Assembly: GCF_900113665.1 (NCBI RefSeq)
Contig: NZ_FOQD01000017.1
Coordinates: 27,501 to 91,500 of the forward strand
Source: Planctomicrobium piriforme
GTDB taxonomy: Bacteria; Planctomycetota; Planctomycetia; Planctomycetales; Planctomycetaceae
Length of the DNA: 64,000 nucleotides
Direction: 5' to 3'
Shown here one piece after another: positions 1 through 9,321 of this stretch. The translations under genes and the position numbers were made by a program. Below the pieces are notes generated by a model. The model was not told where the DNA came from. It saw only the letters and a list, made by a program, of their open reading frames with translations, and did not search any database. The first letter of the stretch is position 1. The number at the start of each line of letters is the position of its first letter.

Positions 1-1808
1 TTAGTCGAGAAGGGAGCAACCCCGTCATCGAGATGGTGGGAGTTGACCCTGAAAAACGCCGCAGCGCTGCGGCTAGCGCGCGAATCATCGACAAACTCAT
101 CAAGCAGGATCTCGAAAAACACAAAATCGAGATCAACGCGCCGGCGACCGATGAGCAATTTGTGCGTCGCGCTTATTTGACGATTGCCGGAACAATTCCG
201 ATGTCGTCTCAGGCCGAGGCCTTCTGTCGCCGCAAGTCCGAAGACAAGCACCAGGTGCTGGTCGATCAATTGCTCGGATCGCCGGCCCATGCCAGTCATG
301 AATACAACAGTTGGGCCGATACTCTCCGACTCGTCGACAGCCCAGGCGGCAACAATATTCTCATTCCCTACCAGGAGTGGGTGAAGGAAAGCCTGCGTTC
401 GAACAAGCCATACGACCAGTTTGTCCGCGAAATGCTCACCGCGGAGGGTCATGTCTGGGAAAACCCGGCCGCCGGCTACGCCCTCCGCGATACCGGAATG
501 CCGCTCGACAACCTCAACAACACTGTTCGGATCTTCCTCGGGACGCAGATCGGCTGTGCACAGTGCCACAACCACCCGTTCGATCGCTGGACGCAAAAAG
601 AATTTTATCAGTTGGCCGCGTTCACGGCCGGGGCGGACTATCGCCGTTCGGCCAACAAAGAGCTGAACGTGATGATGTCCGAAAAGACCCCCAAGCAGAT
701 TCCGGCGGGAGGCTGGTTCTATCAGGACATTGGTTTTGATTCAGTCGAAGGCCGGACCGCCCGGACCATGTTTCAGGCGAATCGCTTCGATTTCTGGCAG
801 AACGATAAAGGGCAACTGAAATTTCCCAAGGAGTACGAATACAAAGACGCCAAACCCGGCGAAGTGGTCACTCCGAAGGTCATCTTCGGGAAAATGCCGG
901 ATCTCAAGGGGACGACCCGTCGGGAAGCATTCGCGAAATGGGTGGCCGACGATGAAAATCCCCGTTTTGCCCGCACGATTGCCAATCGACTTTGGAAACG
1001 GGCCTTCGGCCGCGGCCTGATCGAGCCGGTCGATGACATGAAAGACGATACCGTCGCCTCGAATCCGGAGCTGATGCAGTTCCTTGAAGAGGAGATGAAA
1101 CGTCTCGATTACAATTTGCGCGAATTCATGCGGATCATCTACTACACGGATGCTTTCCAGCGGCAGGCGACCTACGCCGATTTGTCACCGGATCAGCCGT
1201 ACCATTTTCAAGGCCCGGTGCTCCGCCGGATGACGGCCGAACAGGTTTGGGATTCCCTGCTGACCCTCTCCGTCGAACGGCCCGTCTACAGCTTCGAATT
1301 CACGGAACAGTTTTCCAAAGCAATCAATCTGAATGAGGTCAAAGGCACCGAAGACATCTTGAAACACGTTCAGGCCTTTCGCGACTACCAGACCCTGGTG
1401 ACTGAAGAGCGGAAAAAGGTGCAGTACAAGGGACAAGAACTGCTGCCGGCATCAGAACTGAAGCAGCCGCTGCCGGATGGTCACTTCTTGCGTCAATATG
1501 GCCAGAGCAATCGCGAACAGATCGACGACAGCAATACCGAGGGGACCGTTCCTCAGTTGCTGGCGATGTTCAACGGCCCCGTGACGCACATGATGCTCGA
1601 ACCCGACTCCGTGATTTACAAACGGATTGTCGTGAAGAAAAAGCAGGAAGAACAGGTCGATGCCATGTTCTGGAGCCTGCTGAGCCGTCCGCCGACAAAG
1701 GCAGAGCGGGAGATCGCTCTGACGGAAATGAAAGAAAAGGGGCCGCCCGGTTATGGTAACGTGATCTGGGCGCTGCTCAATACGCGTGAATTTTTGTTTG
1801 TGCAGTAG
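1..1808 (+). CDS. DUF1549/DUF1553 domain protein, 5' end outside window
   Basis: Planctomycete-type DUF1549 plus DUF1553 protein. The N-terminal half carries the family's CxxCH cytochrome-like motif (Cys-Ala-Gln-Cys-His, bases 555-569) followed by NHPFDRW. The C-terminal half has the DUF1553 signature (RREAFAKWV, ANRLWKRAFGRGL, FMRIIYYTDAFQR). The frame is open to the window edge, and the first ATG (33) would give a protein without a signal peptide, so the true start is almost certainly upstream. The family is exported, of unknown biochemical role, and usually encoded next to a DUF1501 protein, as here. Whether haem is bound is not known from sequence. A 7-bp-period tract follows the stop codon. 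Confidence 0.93.
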   Translation, partial: SREGSNPVIEMVGVDPEKRRSAAASARIIDKLIKQDLEKHKIEINAPATDEQFVRRAYLTIAGTIPMSSQAEAFCRRKSEDKHQVLVDQLLGSPAHASHEYNSWADTLRLVDSPGGNNILIPYQEWVKESLRSNKPYDQFVREMLTAEGHVWENPAAGYALRDTGMPLDNLNNTVRIFLGTQIGCAQCHNHPFDRWTQKEFYQLAAFTAGADYRRSANKELNVMMSEKTPKQIPAGGWFYQDIGFDSVEGRTARTMFQANRFDFWQNDKGQLKFPKEYEYKDAKPGEVVTPKVIFGKMPDLKGTTRREAFAKWVADDENPRFARTIANRLWKRAFGRGLIEPVDDMKDDTVASNPELMQFLEEEMKRLDYNLREFMRIIYYTDAFQRQATYADLSPDQPYHFQGPVLRRMTAEQVWDSLLTLSVERPVYSFEFTEQFSKAINLNEVKGTEDILKHVQAFRDYQTLVTEERKKVQYKGQELLPASELKQPLPDGHFLRQYGQSNREQIDDSNTEGTVPQLLAMFNGPVTHMMLEPDSVIYKRIVVKKKQEEQVDAMFWSLLSRPPTKAEREIALTEMKEKGPPGYGNVIWALLNTREFLFVQ

Positions 1809-1814
1809 ACGAGC

Positions 1815-1842
1815 GATCAGCTTTTAGCAGTCAGCTTTCAGC
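1815..1842. repeat. heptad tract, consensus NNTCAGC x4
   Basis: Four consecutive 7-bp units ending in CAGC or TAGC lie just after the DUF1549/DUF1553 stop codon. This is one of about 18 intergenic tracts in the window with a strict 7-bp period but different unit sequences. No function is known. Confidence 0.7.
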
Positions 1843-1955
1843 AAAATCACGAGCAAGACGGGTTCTGGAAACTGACGACTCTCGAATTGGAAATAACTGC
1901 ATTCGTTACCGTACTCTCACCCTCAAGACGGGTGAGTCATCAGGATCAGTGAGCC

Positions 1956-3236
1956 ATGCGGACATTCTCTCTGGATACTCTCAGCCGTCGCGACATGATG
2001 TGCCGCACGGCCCAGCAGGCGTTTGGACTCACGGTGTTGCCGGGGCTGGCTTCGTTGGCCGCCGCTGCCGAGGCCAAGCCGTCGAAGAAGCCGGCGCCTG
2101 CCAAGAATCTGATCTATATTCGCCTGTCTGGCGCGATGAGCCACATCGACACGTTCGATCCCAAGCCGGGAAAAGACGTGATGGGGGAAACGAAGGCGAT
2201 CAGCACCAGCCTGCCCGGCGTGCAGTTCGGCGAGTTCCTGCCAAAACTGGCCGCCATGGCGAATCAGCTGGCGATCATTCGCTCGATGAACACCTCGACC
2301 GCCGATCACGATCAGGCGAGTTACCTGTTGCAGACCAGCTATCGCAAGATCGCCTCGATTGCCCATCCCGGTTTGGGATCGTGGGCTCAGAAAATTTACG
2401 GCGACAGCCACAAAAGCCTGCCTAGCACGGTGCAGATCGGCGGCGGCGTCGGGCCAGGTTATCTCGGTTCGCGATTCGCACCAGTTCCGATCGGCAATCC
2501 AGACGACGGCCTGCAGAACACCAAATCGCCGGCGTATCTGACGAATGAAAACTTCGACAAGCGGATGGAACTGTCGAAGTCGTTCGATGCCGCCTTCCGG
2601 GAGCTGGCCAGCCACAACTCCCAGGTGAAGGGCTACGACGACCTCTATAACAATGCGATCACGCTGCTCCGCAGTGAAGATCTCAAGGTGTTCGATCTGA
2701 AGCTGGAATCTGACAAGGCGAAGCAGGCCTACGGCACCAGCCGAGTGGGGCGCGGAGCTTTGCTGGCACGGCGCCTGGTTCAAAACGGCGTCCGCTGTGT
2801 GGAAGTGAACTTCGGGGGCTTCGATCACCACACTGAACTGTGGGACCGCCTCCCGCCGATGGCCGCGCAGCTCGATCAGGCGCTCAGCGCTTTGCTTGCC
2901 GACCTGAAGGAAACCGGTCTGCTGAGTCATACCGTGGTGGCTGTCTCGGCCGAATTCGGCCGCGGCCCGCACATCAATCAGCGCTCCGGCCGCGACCACC
3001 ATCCGGCCGCGTTTTCATCGCTCCTGGCCGGAGCAGGCATCAAGACCGGTCAGGTGTACGGCAAGTCGGACGAAGAGGCCTTCCACATTGATGCCGACGG
3101 CGTCGAGCCGAACGACCTCAACGCCACGATTGCCCGCTGTCTGGGGATCGACACGCAGATGGAAATCTTCTCCCCCAGCGGCCGCCCCTTCCGCATCGGC
3201 AACGGCTCAAAGGGGATTGAGAAGTTGCTAAGCTAA
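1956..3236 (+). CDS. DUF1501 domain protein with Tat-like signal
   Basis: A 426-residue DUF1501 (sulfatase-like alkaline phosphatase superfamily) protein. The N-terminus has a twin-arginine motif (SRRDMM, about residues 10-15) followed by a hydrophobic stretch and an Ala-rich cleavage region, so export by Tat is likely. Family landmarks visible are SHIDTFDPKPG near residue 60, GGFDHH near 290 and GRDHHP near 345, the His/Asp-rich segments typical of the fold. It lies 147 bp after the DUF1549/DUF1553 gene, the standard planctomycete pairing. The substrate is unknown. A strong hairpin terminator follows. Confidence 0.93.
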   Translation: MRTFSLDTLSRRDMMCRTAQQAFGLTVLPGLASLAAAAEAKPSKKPAPAKNLIYIRLSGAMSHIDTFDPKPGKDVMGETKAISTSLPGVQFGEFLPKLAAMANQLAIIRSMNTSTADHDQASYLLQTSYRKIASIAHPGLGSWAQKIYGDSHKSLPSTVQIGGGVGPGYLGSRFAPVPIGNPDDGLQNTKSPAYLTNENFDKRMELSKSFDAAFRELASHNSQVKGYDDLYNNAITLLRSEDLKVFDLKLESDKAKQAYGTSRVGRGALLARRLVQNGVRCVEVNFGGFDHHTELWDRLPPMAAQLDQALSALLADLKETGLLSHTVVAVSAEFGRGPHINQRSGRDHHPAAFSSLLAGAGIKTGQVYGKSDEEAFHIDADGVEPNDLNATIARCLGIDTQMEIFSPSGRPFRIGNGSKGIEKLLS

Positions 3237-3265
3237 CTGTTTAAGTGTGTGCATGAATTTGAAGG

Positions 3266-3297
3266 CGGCGAGTTCATTTTTAGTAATGAACTCGCCG
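3266..3297 (+). terminator. hairpin after the DUF1501 gene
   Basis: A perfect 12-bp stem (CGGCGAGTTCAT and its complement) closes an 8-nt loop 29 bp after the DUF1501 stop. The downstream T run is weak (GGTCTTGTTATGTT). It separates the DUF1501 gene from the pseudopilin-like gene. Confidence 0.7.
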
Positions 3298-3305
3298 GTC
3301 TTGTT

Positions 3306-4001
3306 ATGTTAAGGCCACATCATCGCCGTGGGCTCACGGTCGTCGAAATGCTGGCGATTCTTGTGATCCTGGTCATCTTGGGGGCCTTGATGCTTCCTCC
3401 GATGGAGACCGGTCATCGATTTATTGGGCATCGTACGTTCAAAAGTCTGTTAAGAATATCACGTGCCGTTTGTGGCAGCATCCAGACGAAATCTCTTGTC
3501 ACTACTCCTGGAAATGGCTTCAGTTGGCGGGTCGCCGTCGCAGCAGAACTCAATCACCTTGGAACGGGAGAACGCGCCGTTGGTCCTGTGCAGTTAGCCA
3601 GCCAATTCGACTGGTTTCGTGAGTGCGGACCAGTGCGGGAGAGCGGACCTGACGTCTGCATGGTGATTCGCGGAGTTGCTGCCGAGGACGCATTCTGGTC
3701 TCGTGAAGACCTTGGCGTAGCGATCCCAGACGGTGAGCGGAATACGATCATGCTCGTCGCGATCCGTGATGATGGTCATGCGTGGTACGAACCGTTCGAT
3801 CCGACACCGGATGAACTCTATCGAGAGCCCTATTTCGGTGATCCCGACGCCTGCAAAGGTTTACGCGTGGCTTTTGCCGACGGATCCTACAAGTGGCTTC
3901 CTCCCACTCTCGCGAAAGCCGAGTTGCTGGAGTTAATCTCGACGGATGGCGATCCGATTGAATCGGCTCAAATTGTCGATTCGCTTTCGAAGCCTCATTG
4001 A
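3306..4001 (+). CDS. Pseudopilin-like protein with DUF1559-like tail
   Basis: A 231-residue protein. The start at 3306 is chosen because an in-frame start at 3249 would place the upstream terminator hairpin inside the gene. The N-terminus is a class III signal (HHRRG then LTVVEM), with Gly before and Glu five residues after the expected prepilin peptidase cut, then a hydrophobic helix (about residues 15-32). The body has short resemblances to DUF1559 proteins: a DGERNTIMLVAI segment and a C-terminal FADGSYKWL in the place of the family's H-x9-DG region. It lacks the usual AREAARRSQCKNNLKQ stretch, so it is either a divergent or reduced member. A role as minor pseudopilin is inference. Confidence 0.75.
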   Translation: MLRPHHRRGLTVVEMLAILVILVILGALMLPPMETGHRFIGHRTFKSLLRISRAVCGSIQTKSLVTTPGNGFSWRVAVAAELNHLGTGERAVGPVQLASQFDWFRECGPVRESGPDVCMVIRGVAAEDAFWSREDLGVAIPDGERNTIMLVAIRDDGHAWYEPFDPTPDELYREPYFGDPDACKGLRVAFADGSYKWLPPTLAKAELLELISTDGDPIESAQIVDSLSKPH

Positions 4002-4340
4002 CCGTTCGTGGGGCGAGGTTCATGGCTTCCAATTGTTCATTGATCCCGTTGGATTTGACGTGGCATCTCGAGTGAAAGTCTTTGCCCACCTTTGCGAGCC
4101 CTGTTCGCTGAAATTGTTTTCATCGGCCATCTGGGTGAGAGAGCTGGCAAAGTTTCAACCCTGTGAAACCTGTCGCCTACCCTCTTGTACCGCGGGTGGA
4201 TCAGGTATGATGACACCTGCAGGGGCGTGGTTTCGGCAGGGCGAAGTGCATTCGACTTGCTGAAGCGGAAGGGCGGTCCTGTTTGATGCAGGCGAATTCT
4301 CGTTGCATCCCAATTTGAACTCTGACAAGGAGCCTGCTCC
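4002..4340. other. intergenic gap with a candidate promoter
   Basis: 339 bp without a credible gene. The only signal I see is a promoter-like pair at 4185-4211 in front of the next gene. Confidence 0.5.
4185..4211 (+). promoter_or_regulatory. candidate sigma-70-type promoter
   Basis: TTGTAC (4185-4190) and TATGAT (4206-4211) are 15 bp apart, slightly short. The distance to the start codon at 4341 implies a leader of about 120 nt. Confidence 0.35.
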
Positions 4341-5246
4341 ATGTGGACGCGCTTGGGCTGTGTGGCGGCTTTGATGATGTGTGCGGCCGTTGGTTGGACA
4401 TCCGGCATTGTGCAAGCAGCGGATGATCCGCAGGCAGAGATCAAAGGGGTCGGGGAGAAAGTGGTCGCGGCGTTCAATGCCGGCAAGGCCGACGAACTCG
4501 CCGCGCTGTTTCTGCCGCAGGGAGAATGGATCGACGAAAACGGCGTCGTCTACATGGGACGCGAAGAGATTCAGGAAATCCTGACGGCGTATTTCCAGAA
4601 GTATACCGGTGCGAAGATGGCGGTCACGCCTGATTCGATTCGTCCGGTCGGCCCCGTGGCGATTGAAGAAGGGGTCCGCGAGATCACTGCCGGGAAAGAG
4701 CAGGGGACGGCTCAACTGCGGTACATCGCGGTGTTTGCCAAGTCGGATGTCGGCTGGCAGATTGCTTCGGTCCGCGATTTCACGAACGATCCCGCACCGA
4801 CTCCGCACGACTATCTCAAGCCGCTGGAATGGCTGGTGGGCGACTGGGTGAACGAGGGCGCCGATGCACATGTGCAGATCACCTATCGCTGGTCGGACGA
4901 CGGCAACTTTCTGCTGGGGGACTACCACGTTATTCGCGACGGCAAAGAAGTGATGAATAGTTCGCAGCGGGTCGCCTGGGATCCGCTGGCCGGCAAAGTG
5001 CGCTCGTGGATGTTCGATTCCGACGGCGGGTTCGCGGAGAGTACCTGGACCAATGTGGAAAACGACTGGGTTCTCAAGTCGCAGGCGGTGATGCCGGACG
5101 GCCTGACCGGCTCGGCGACAATCACGATTTCCAAGGCAGACAAAGACCGCTTCACGATGTCGGGTTCGGATCGCATTGTGGGGACCATGTGGGATGACGA
5201 CTTCGAAGTCACCGTGGTTCGCAAACTGACTCGGGCGAGCAAGTAA
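4341..5246 (+). CDS. Secreted SnoaL-like plus lipocalin-like protein
   Basis: A 301-residue protein with a clear signal peptide (hydrophobic to about residue 26, ending in Ala-Ala). Residues about 30-150 look like an NTF2/SnoaL-type domain of the SgcJ/EcaC family (VAAFNAGKADELAALF, GREEIQEIL, then a beta-rich segment ending IASVRDF). Residues about 155-300 resemble DUF1579-like lipocalin domains (LEWLVGDWVNEG, RVAWDPLAGKVRSWMFDSDGGFAES). Neither domain shows an obvious catalytic residue, so small-molecule binding is the likeliest role. The ribosome site AAGGAG (4327-4332) supports the start. It appears to be a single transcription unit. Confidence 0.82.
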   Translation: MWTRLGCVAALMMCAAVGWTSGIVQAADDPQAEIKGVGEKVVAAFNAGKADELAALFLPQGEWIDENGVVYMGREEIQEILTAYFQKYTGAKMAVTPDSIRPVGPVAIEEGVREITAGKEQGTAQLRYIAVFAKSDVGWQIASVRDFTNDPAPTPHDYLKPLEWLVGDWVNEGADAHVQITYRWSDDGNFLLGDYHVIRDGKEVMNSSQRVAWDPLAGKVRSWMFDSDGGFAESTWTNVENDWVLKSQAVMPDGLTGSATITISKADKDRFTMSGSDRIVGTMWDDDFEVTVVRKLTRASK

Positions 5247-5464
5247 ACTTCGCGTTGATCGCGGAATTTTTCACGGAGGGCAGAGCAGTCTTCCCTGAAA
5301 CGTCATCAACTGCCATTCGGCAGACAGTAATGCAATGGGCCTTGTCCTGTGTGGCGCGGCCTCTAGGGTTCAATAGACGGGCGACAGGCAGGGCGAATGA
5401 GCCTGCCGGCATGGTCGGCGAGGGGTTGCCGGCAGATGCCTACAAGCGGGGGGAGTGAACAATC

Positions 5465-8041
5465 ATGCGTTCTATCAAGAACGGTCAAGTGAGAGGGTGG
5501 GTTTCGTGCCTGCTCGTCTGTCTGATGGTTTCGCCAGTTGATGCTTTTGCTCGCGGCCCAGGTGGGGGCGGCGGCGGGGCTCGGGGCGGCGGAGGGGGAG
5601 GCGGCGCCCGTCCTTCAATGGGCGGTGGCGGCGGCGCGCGTCCTTCCGGCGGCGGCGGAATGTCTCGTCCGTCGGGTGGCGGTGGATATAGCGGCGGCGG
5701 CCGTCCATCAATGGGTGGAGGCGGCGGTGGCGGCAATCGCCCCTCGTTGGGGAATGCCGGGGGCGGACGACCGTCCATGCCGCAGTCACGTCCCTCAGTG
5801 CCCTCCGGCAATCGACCCTCTATGGGAATTCCCGGCGGCGGCAATCGGCCTACGAATCCCGGCCTCGGCAACGCCGGCAGACCGGGTGGTGCGGGAGCTG
5901 GTGCAGGGGCAGGCCGACCGAATATCCCGCAAATTGGAGCAGGCGGTGCGGGTGGGCGTCCGAATCTCAATCCCAACGCGAACATTGGCGGTGGTGCTGG
6001 GGGGCGTCCCAATCTTCCTAATCCCGGGACAGTGCGTCCGACAACCCGTCCGCAGTTTGACGGCGGGAATCGACCGAATATCGGCAACACGCGGCCAGGC
6101 GGAGCGGATCGTCCCACGATTGGGGGCGTCGGCGGAACTCGTCCAGGCGGCGGGAACGTCGCAGGCAATGGCAATTTTCCTGGTATCGGAGACCGACCAG
6201 GAGCGGGAACTCGTCCAGGCGGGGGAGGCCCAGGCGGTGGAAATATTCCTGGCATCGGCGGACGACCCGGCGGGGGTGACCGTCCGGGTGGTGGTGGAAT
6301 GCCCGGCGGCGGCGATCGGCCTGGTCAGGGTGGACGCCCCGGCGGTGGAGGAGGACTCCCCGGTGGAGGCGGCGACCGTCCAGGGGGCGGAGGTGATCGA
6401 CCGGGAGGTGGAGGTGATCGCCCAGGCGGGGGCGGAGATCGTCCTGGTGGAGGCGGTGACCGACCAGGTGGCGGTGGTGATCGCCCGGGTGGAGGAGGAG
6501 ACCGACCTGGCGGTGGTGGGGATCGACCCGGCGGGGGTGGCGGAGGTCGGCCACCAGGCGGAGGCGGCGATCGGCCAGGTGGTGGAGGTGATCGCCCAGG
6601 CGGGGGTGGAGACCGTCCTGGTGGAGGCGGTGATCGACCGGGCGGCGGTGGTGACCGACCAGGCGGGGGTGGGCGTCCAGGCGGTGGAGATCGACCCGGC
6701 TGGAATCGTCCAGGCACGGGGGATCGTCCCATCATTGGCGGCGGTGGAAATCGACCGCCAAACTGGAACAACGGCAACCACTGGAACAATGGCAATCATT
6801 GGAATAATGGAAACAACAACAATTGGCACAACGGCAACAACAACAATGTGAACATTATCGGCAACCGTCCTGGCTGGGATCGGCCTGGTAATGGCTGGAA
6901 CCAACCCGGCTGGGGCTGGGGGGGCAACGGCGGCGGCTGGCGCGGGAACTGGCATAACTATGGGGTGAACCCGCGTTATGGCTGGTACAACGGCGCCTGG
7001 GGCGGTTATTGGGGCAGCAACTGGTATTCACCCCTGGTCTGGGGAGGACTCGGTTGGGGACTGGGCGCTTATACCTCGGGCTGGGGATCTGGATACGGGT
7101 ATTACAACCCGTATTATGCCAGCAACGTGCCGAGCTATGCGGTGTACAACTACACCCAACCGGTGGCGGTGAGTACCTACGTTCAGGATGACCCGTCGCA
7201 GTCGGCTGTGATTAATTCCACTCCGACGGCGCTTGATCAGGGACTGGCCCTGTTCAAGGCCGGGGATTACCAGAAGGCGATGACGTATTTCGATCTCGCC
7301 ATCAAGGAGAACCCCGGCGATGCCGTGGCGCACGAAGTGCGCGCTCTCGGACTCTTCGCGTTAGGGGATTATCAGGCGGCCGCGGCTGTGCTGAACTCGC
7401 TGCTGACGTCGGCTCCAGGCATGGACTGGACGACGATGAGCGGGCTGTACGGGAATGTGAACGATTATTCCGTGCAGTTGCGGGCTCTTGAGTCGTACTG
7501 TCAGGCTCATCCGACGGATGCCGCGGCGTACTTCGTGCTGGCCTATCACTACCTGGTGACTGGTTACAAGGAGGAGGCGGCCAACGCGCTGAAAGTCGTG
7601 GTGGCCAATCAGCCGAAAGACGTCACGGCGCGGCGGATGCTGGATGCGCTCGTGCCTCCCGCGGCTCAGCCGCCGGCCCAGTCGACAAGTCCCTTGCCGA
7701 CTCCTTCAGCGCTCCCGCCGCTGCCTGATCCGAACGCTCCGGCGGCCAATGGCCCGGAGACCGATCTGGTCGGCACCTGGCGGGCAACCGCAGGCGGGAC
7801 GACGATCGACCTGACAATTTCGGAAGACTCGAAGTTCACCTGGACCGCGACGCAGTCGGGACAGGCGCCGATCAAGTTGACCGGCGACCTGGTCAGTTCG
7901 AGCGATGCAGTCGAGTTTCAGAATGCGGAGCAGGGGACGATGGCAGGTCGGGTCACTTCGAAAGGGCCTGATGCCTGGCAGTTCAACCTGACTGGCGCTC
8001 CGGCCAACGATCCAGGGCTGTCGTTTGCTCGGGTGATGTAA
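5465..8041 (+). CDS. Gly-rich secreted repeat protein with TPRs
   Basis: An 858-residue protein in four parts. Residues 1-30 are a signal peptide. Residues about 30-450 are glycine/proline/arginine rich and include 13 copies of the heptapeptide GGGGDRP in two blocks of 8 and 5. Residues about 450-570 are Asn/Trp/Gly/Tyr rich (repeated NHWNNG, then YYNPYY). Residues about 595-730 hold tetratricopeptide-like helices (ALDQGLALFKAGDYQKAM), and about 765-858 form a small beta domain starting LVGTWRA. The copies use different synonymous codons (GAC/GAT, CGT/CGA/CGC, CCA/CCG/CCT), so the peptide itself is conserved. A structural cell-surface or matrix role is likely but unproven. Confidence 0.85.
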   Translation: MRSIKNGQVRGWVSCLLVCLMVSPVDAFARGPGGGGGGARGGGGGGGARPSMGGGGGARPSGGGGMSRPSGGGGYSGGGRPSMGGGGGGGNRPSLGNAGGGRPSMPQSRPSVPSGNRPSMGIPGGGNRPTNPGLGNAGRPGGAGAGAGAGRPNIPQIGAGGAGGRPNLNPNANIGGGAGGRPNLPNPGTVRPTTRPQFDGGNRPNIGNTRPGGADRPTIGGVGGTRPGGGNVAGNGNFPGIGDRPGAGTRPGGGGPGGGNIPGIGGRPGGGDRPGGGGMPGGGDRPGQGGRPGGGGGLPGGGGDRPGGGGDRPGGGGDRPGGGGDRPGGGGDRPGGGGDRPGGGGDRPGGGGDRPGGGGGGRPPGGGGDRPGGGGDRPGGGGDRPGGGGDRPGGGGDRPGGGGRPGGGDRPGWNRPGTGDRPIIGGGGNRPPNWNNGNHWNNGNHWNNGNNNNWHNGNNNNVNIIGNRPGWDRPGNGWNQPGWGWGGNGGGWRGNWHNYGVNPRYGWYNGAWGGYWGSNWYSPLVWGGLGWGLGAYTSGWGSGYGYYNPYYASNVPSYAVYNYTQPVAVSTYVQDDPSQSAVINSTPTALDQGLALFKAGDYQKAMTYFDLAIKENPGDAVAHEVRALGLFALGDYQAAAAVLNSLLTSAPGMDWTTMSGLYGNVNDYSVQLRALESYCQAHPTDAAAYFVLAYHYLVTGYKEEAANALKVVVANQPKDVTARRMLDALVPPAAQPPAQSTSPLPTPSALPPLPDPNAPAANGPETDLVGTWRATAGGTTIDLTISEDSKFTWTATQSGQAPIKLTGDLVSSSDAVEFQNAEQGTMAGRVTSKGPDAWQFNLTGAPANDPGLSFARVM
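6360..6665 (+). repeat. 13 copies of a 21-bp GGGGDRP-coding unit
   Basis: In-frame tandem repeat within the glycine-rich gene: eight units, an irregular GGGGGGRPP spacer, then five more. Third-position differences between units argue against very recent slippage. The long antisense reading frames here are a by-product of the composition. Confidence 0.85.
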
Positions 8042-8069
8042 CGACAATTCCGTGGCTTTGAGTTTGTTG

Positions 8070-8106
8070 CCGTCGGCTTGCCATCAGGTGAGCCGACGGT
8101 TTTTTT
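8070..8106 (+). terminator. intrinsic terminator of the Gly-rich gene
   Basis: A 9-bp stem (CCGTCGGCT and complement) with a 12-nt loop is followed by seven T residues, 29 bp after the stop codon. Confidence 0.88.
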
Positions 8107-9321
8107 GCGCCGCACGTGGGGCGTCAAACAATCAAATAGCCCCCAAGTTCAGAGACGGTGAGCTACCGGCGGGGTGTCGGCTGGCGCAAGAAGTCTCCTG
8201 GCTTGGGGGCCTTGCTGATCGAATTGGACAAGCGAAGTTGTCGCTCTTGTTTTCCGGCTTTCTCTGTGTCGTTACGGGAAAAGAGGACGTAATTGACGGA
8301 AATTCCCGGACTGGTTGACGAGATCATCTGAAAAGGAACAACGTCGGTAACGCAGCCGCATTCGTGATGTCCTCAACCACAGGGACGGTTTTTTGTCGGA
8401 CGGAGGTGTACCAGGGAGAGTCGCAGCGGATGAGTTTCGCTGTCATTTTGAAGTCTCTCGTGAGTGGGGTCATTGTGGAGAGTGATGGGAGAAATTCCTA
8501 GTGAAAAATTGGTAAATTGCCTGTTCTTCCTGCCGCTGGAGCGGAAACCTGGAACCGCCGTAGTTCCTTAAACGGCAAGACAATGCAGCGCCGGTGAATT
8601 GCCGTCGTCGAATGGGGGCGGTAGGATTCGAGTCGGGGCAGCGTGCCCCTCCAAAAATTGAGAATTTCCTGTCAAAATCACATTGCCGCGCCTTGGAGTT
8701 TCGCGTTTTCGCGACGACGAAGCAGGCACATGACAGGAAAGCCGTCCACTTCATTTGTTCGTCGCCGGGCTGTTACCGGTCGGGTTTCCGATCGGTTCGA
8801 CTCTGCGATCTGAACTGCCGGAAATGTCGCCGCAATGGGTGGTGATGTTTCTCACTGACCGTCCCTTCGCGTTTCAAAGTGATTCATGCAGTCCCTGGAA
8901 GCGATCATCTGCTGGGTGATGCAACTGCTCTGGCAGGACGCCTGTCCGCCGGTGCGGAGCGTCGCCTGCAAGACTCGTCCGCTTTCAGCACGCACACTGC
9001 CGCCGTCGGCATTGCGGTGGGAAAGGGCAGGCCGCGTGGCCCCGCTTTCTCTCCATGACGACGCCGGGCAGGCGCCCGCTTCTCGAGCCGTCAGGCCCCA
9101 CTGCGGGCCGGCAGTGCCGGGGAGCGTTTCGTCCTGGCTCAGCGCGGCGAGTTTGCGTTGTCGTCAGACGGGGCTGGCTGTCATGAACTCGGGTGCGAAC
9201 GTAACGAGAGACGGGCATGCGGCATTGAAGTCCGGCTTTCCGTCGGTGCCGGTGAGTCGCATTGCGACCGGTCCCTGTTGACTGGCGAAGCTCTTTCGGA
9301 CGCGGATCCGAAAGTCAAATC
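8107..9321. other. 1.2-kb gap with no convincing gene
   Basis: Reading frames here overlap each other, lack recognisable families and have unconvincing composition. Visible structure includes a 9-bp inverted repeat, GCCCCCAAG at 8139-8147 against its complement at 8202-8210, enclosing 54 nt, and a 5-bp GGGGC hairpin near 8637-8651. It may hold an untranslated RNA, a long leader for rny or decayed sequence; I cannot decide which. Confidence 0.5.

Noticed and set aside
1923..3002. 359-residue minus-strand frame
   Set aside because: Antisense of the DUF1501 gene.
6360..6665. CRISPR or mobile repeat
   Set aside because: 21-bp in-frame coding repeats with synonymous variation.
5475..6955. Long open frames on both strands within the Gly-rich gene, giving Pro/Arg-rich products
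   Set aside because: They mirror the GGX-rich codons of the real gene, have no starts with ribosome sites and no recognisable domains.
8622..8660. GGATTCGAGTCGG, tRNA T-loop-like wording
   Set aside because: The flanking bases do not form a T stem, acceptor stem or other tRNA arms.
8470..8754. 94-residue frame on the minus strand in the pre-rny gap
   Set aside because: No family, no ribosome site, composition unlike neighbouring proteins, and overlaps another equally poor frame.
8886..9281. 131-residue plus-strand frame upstream of rny
   Set aside because: Cys/Pro/Arg-rich random-looking sequence with no domain; more likely non-coding.
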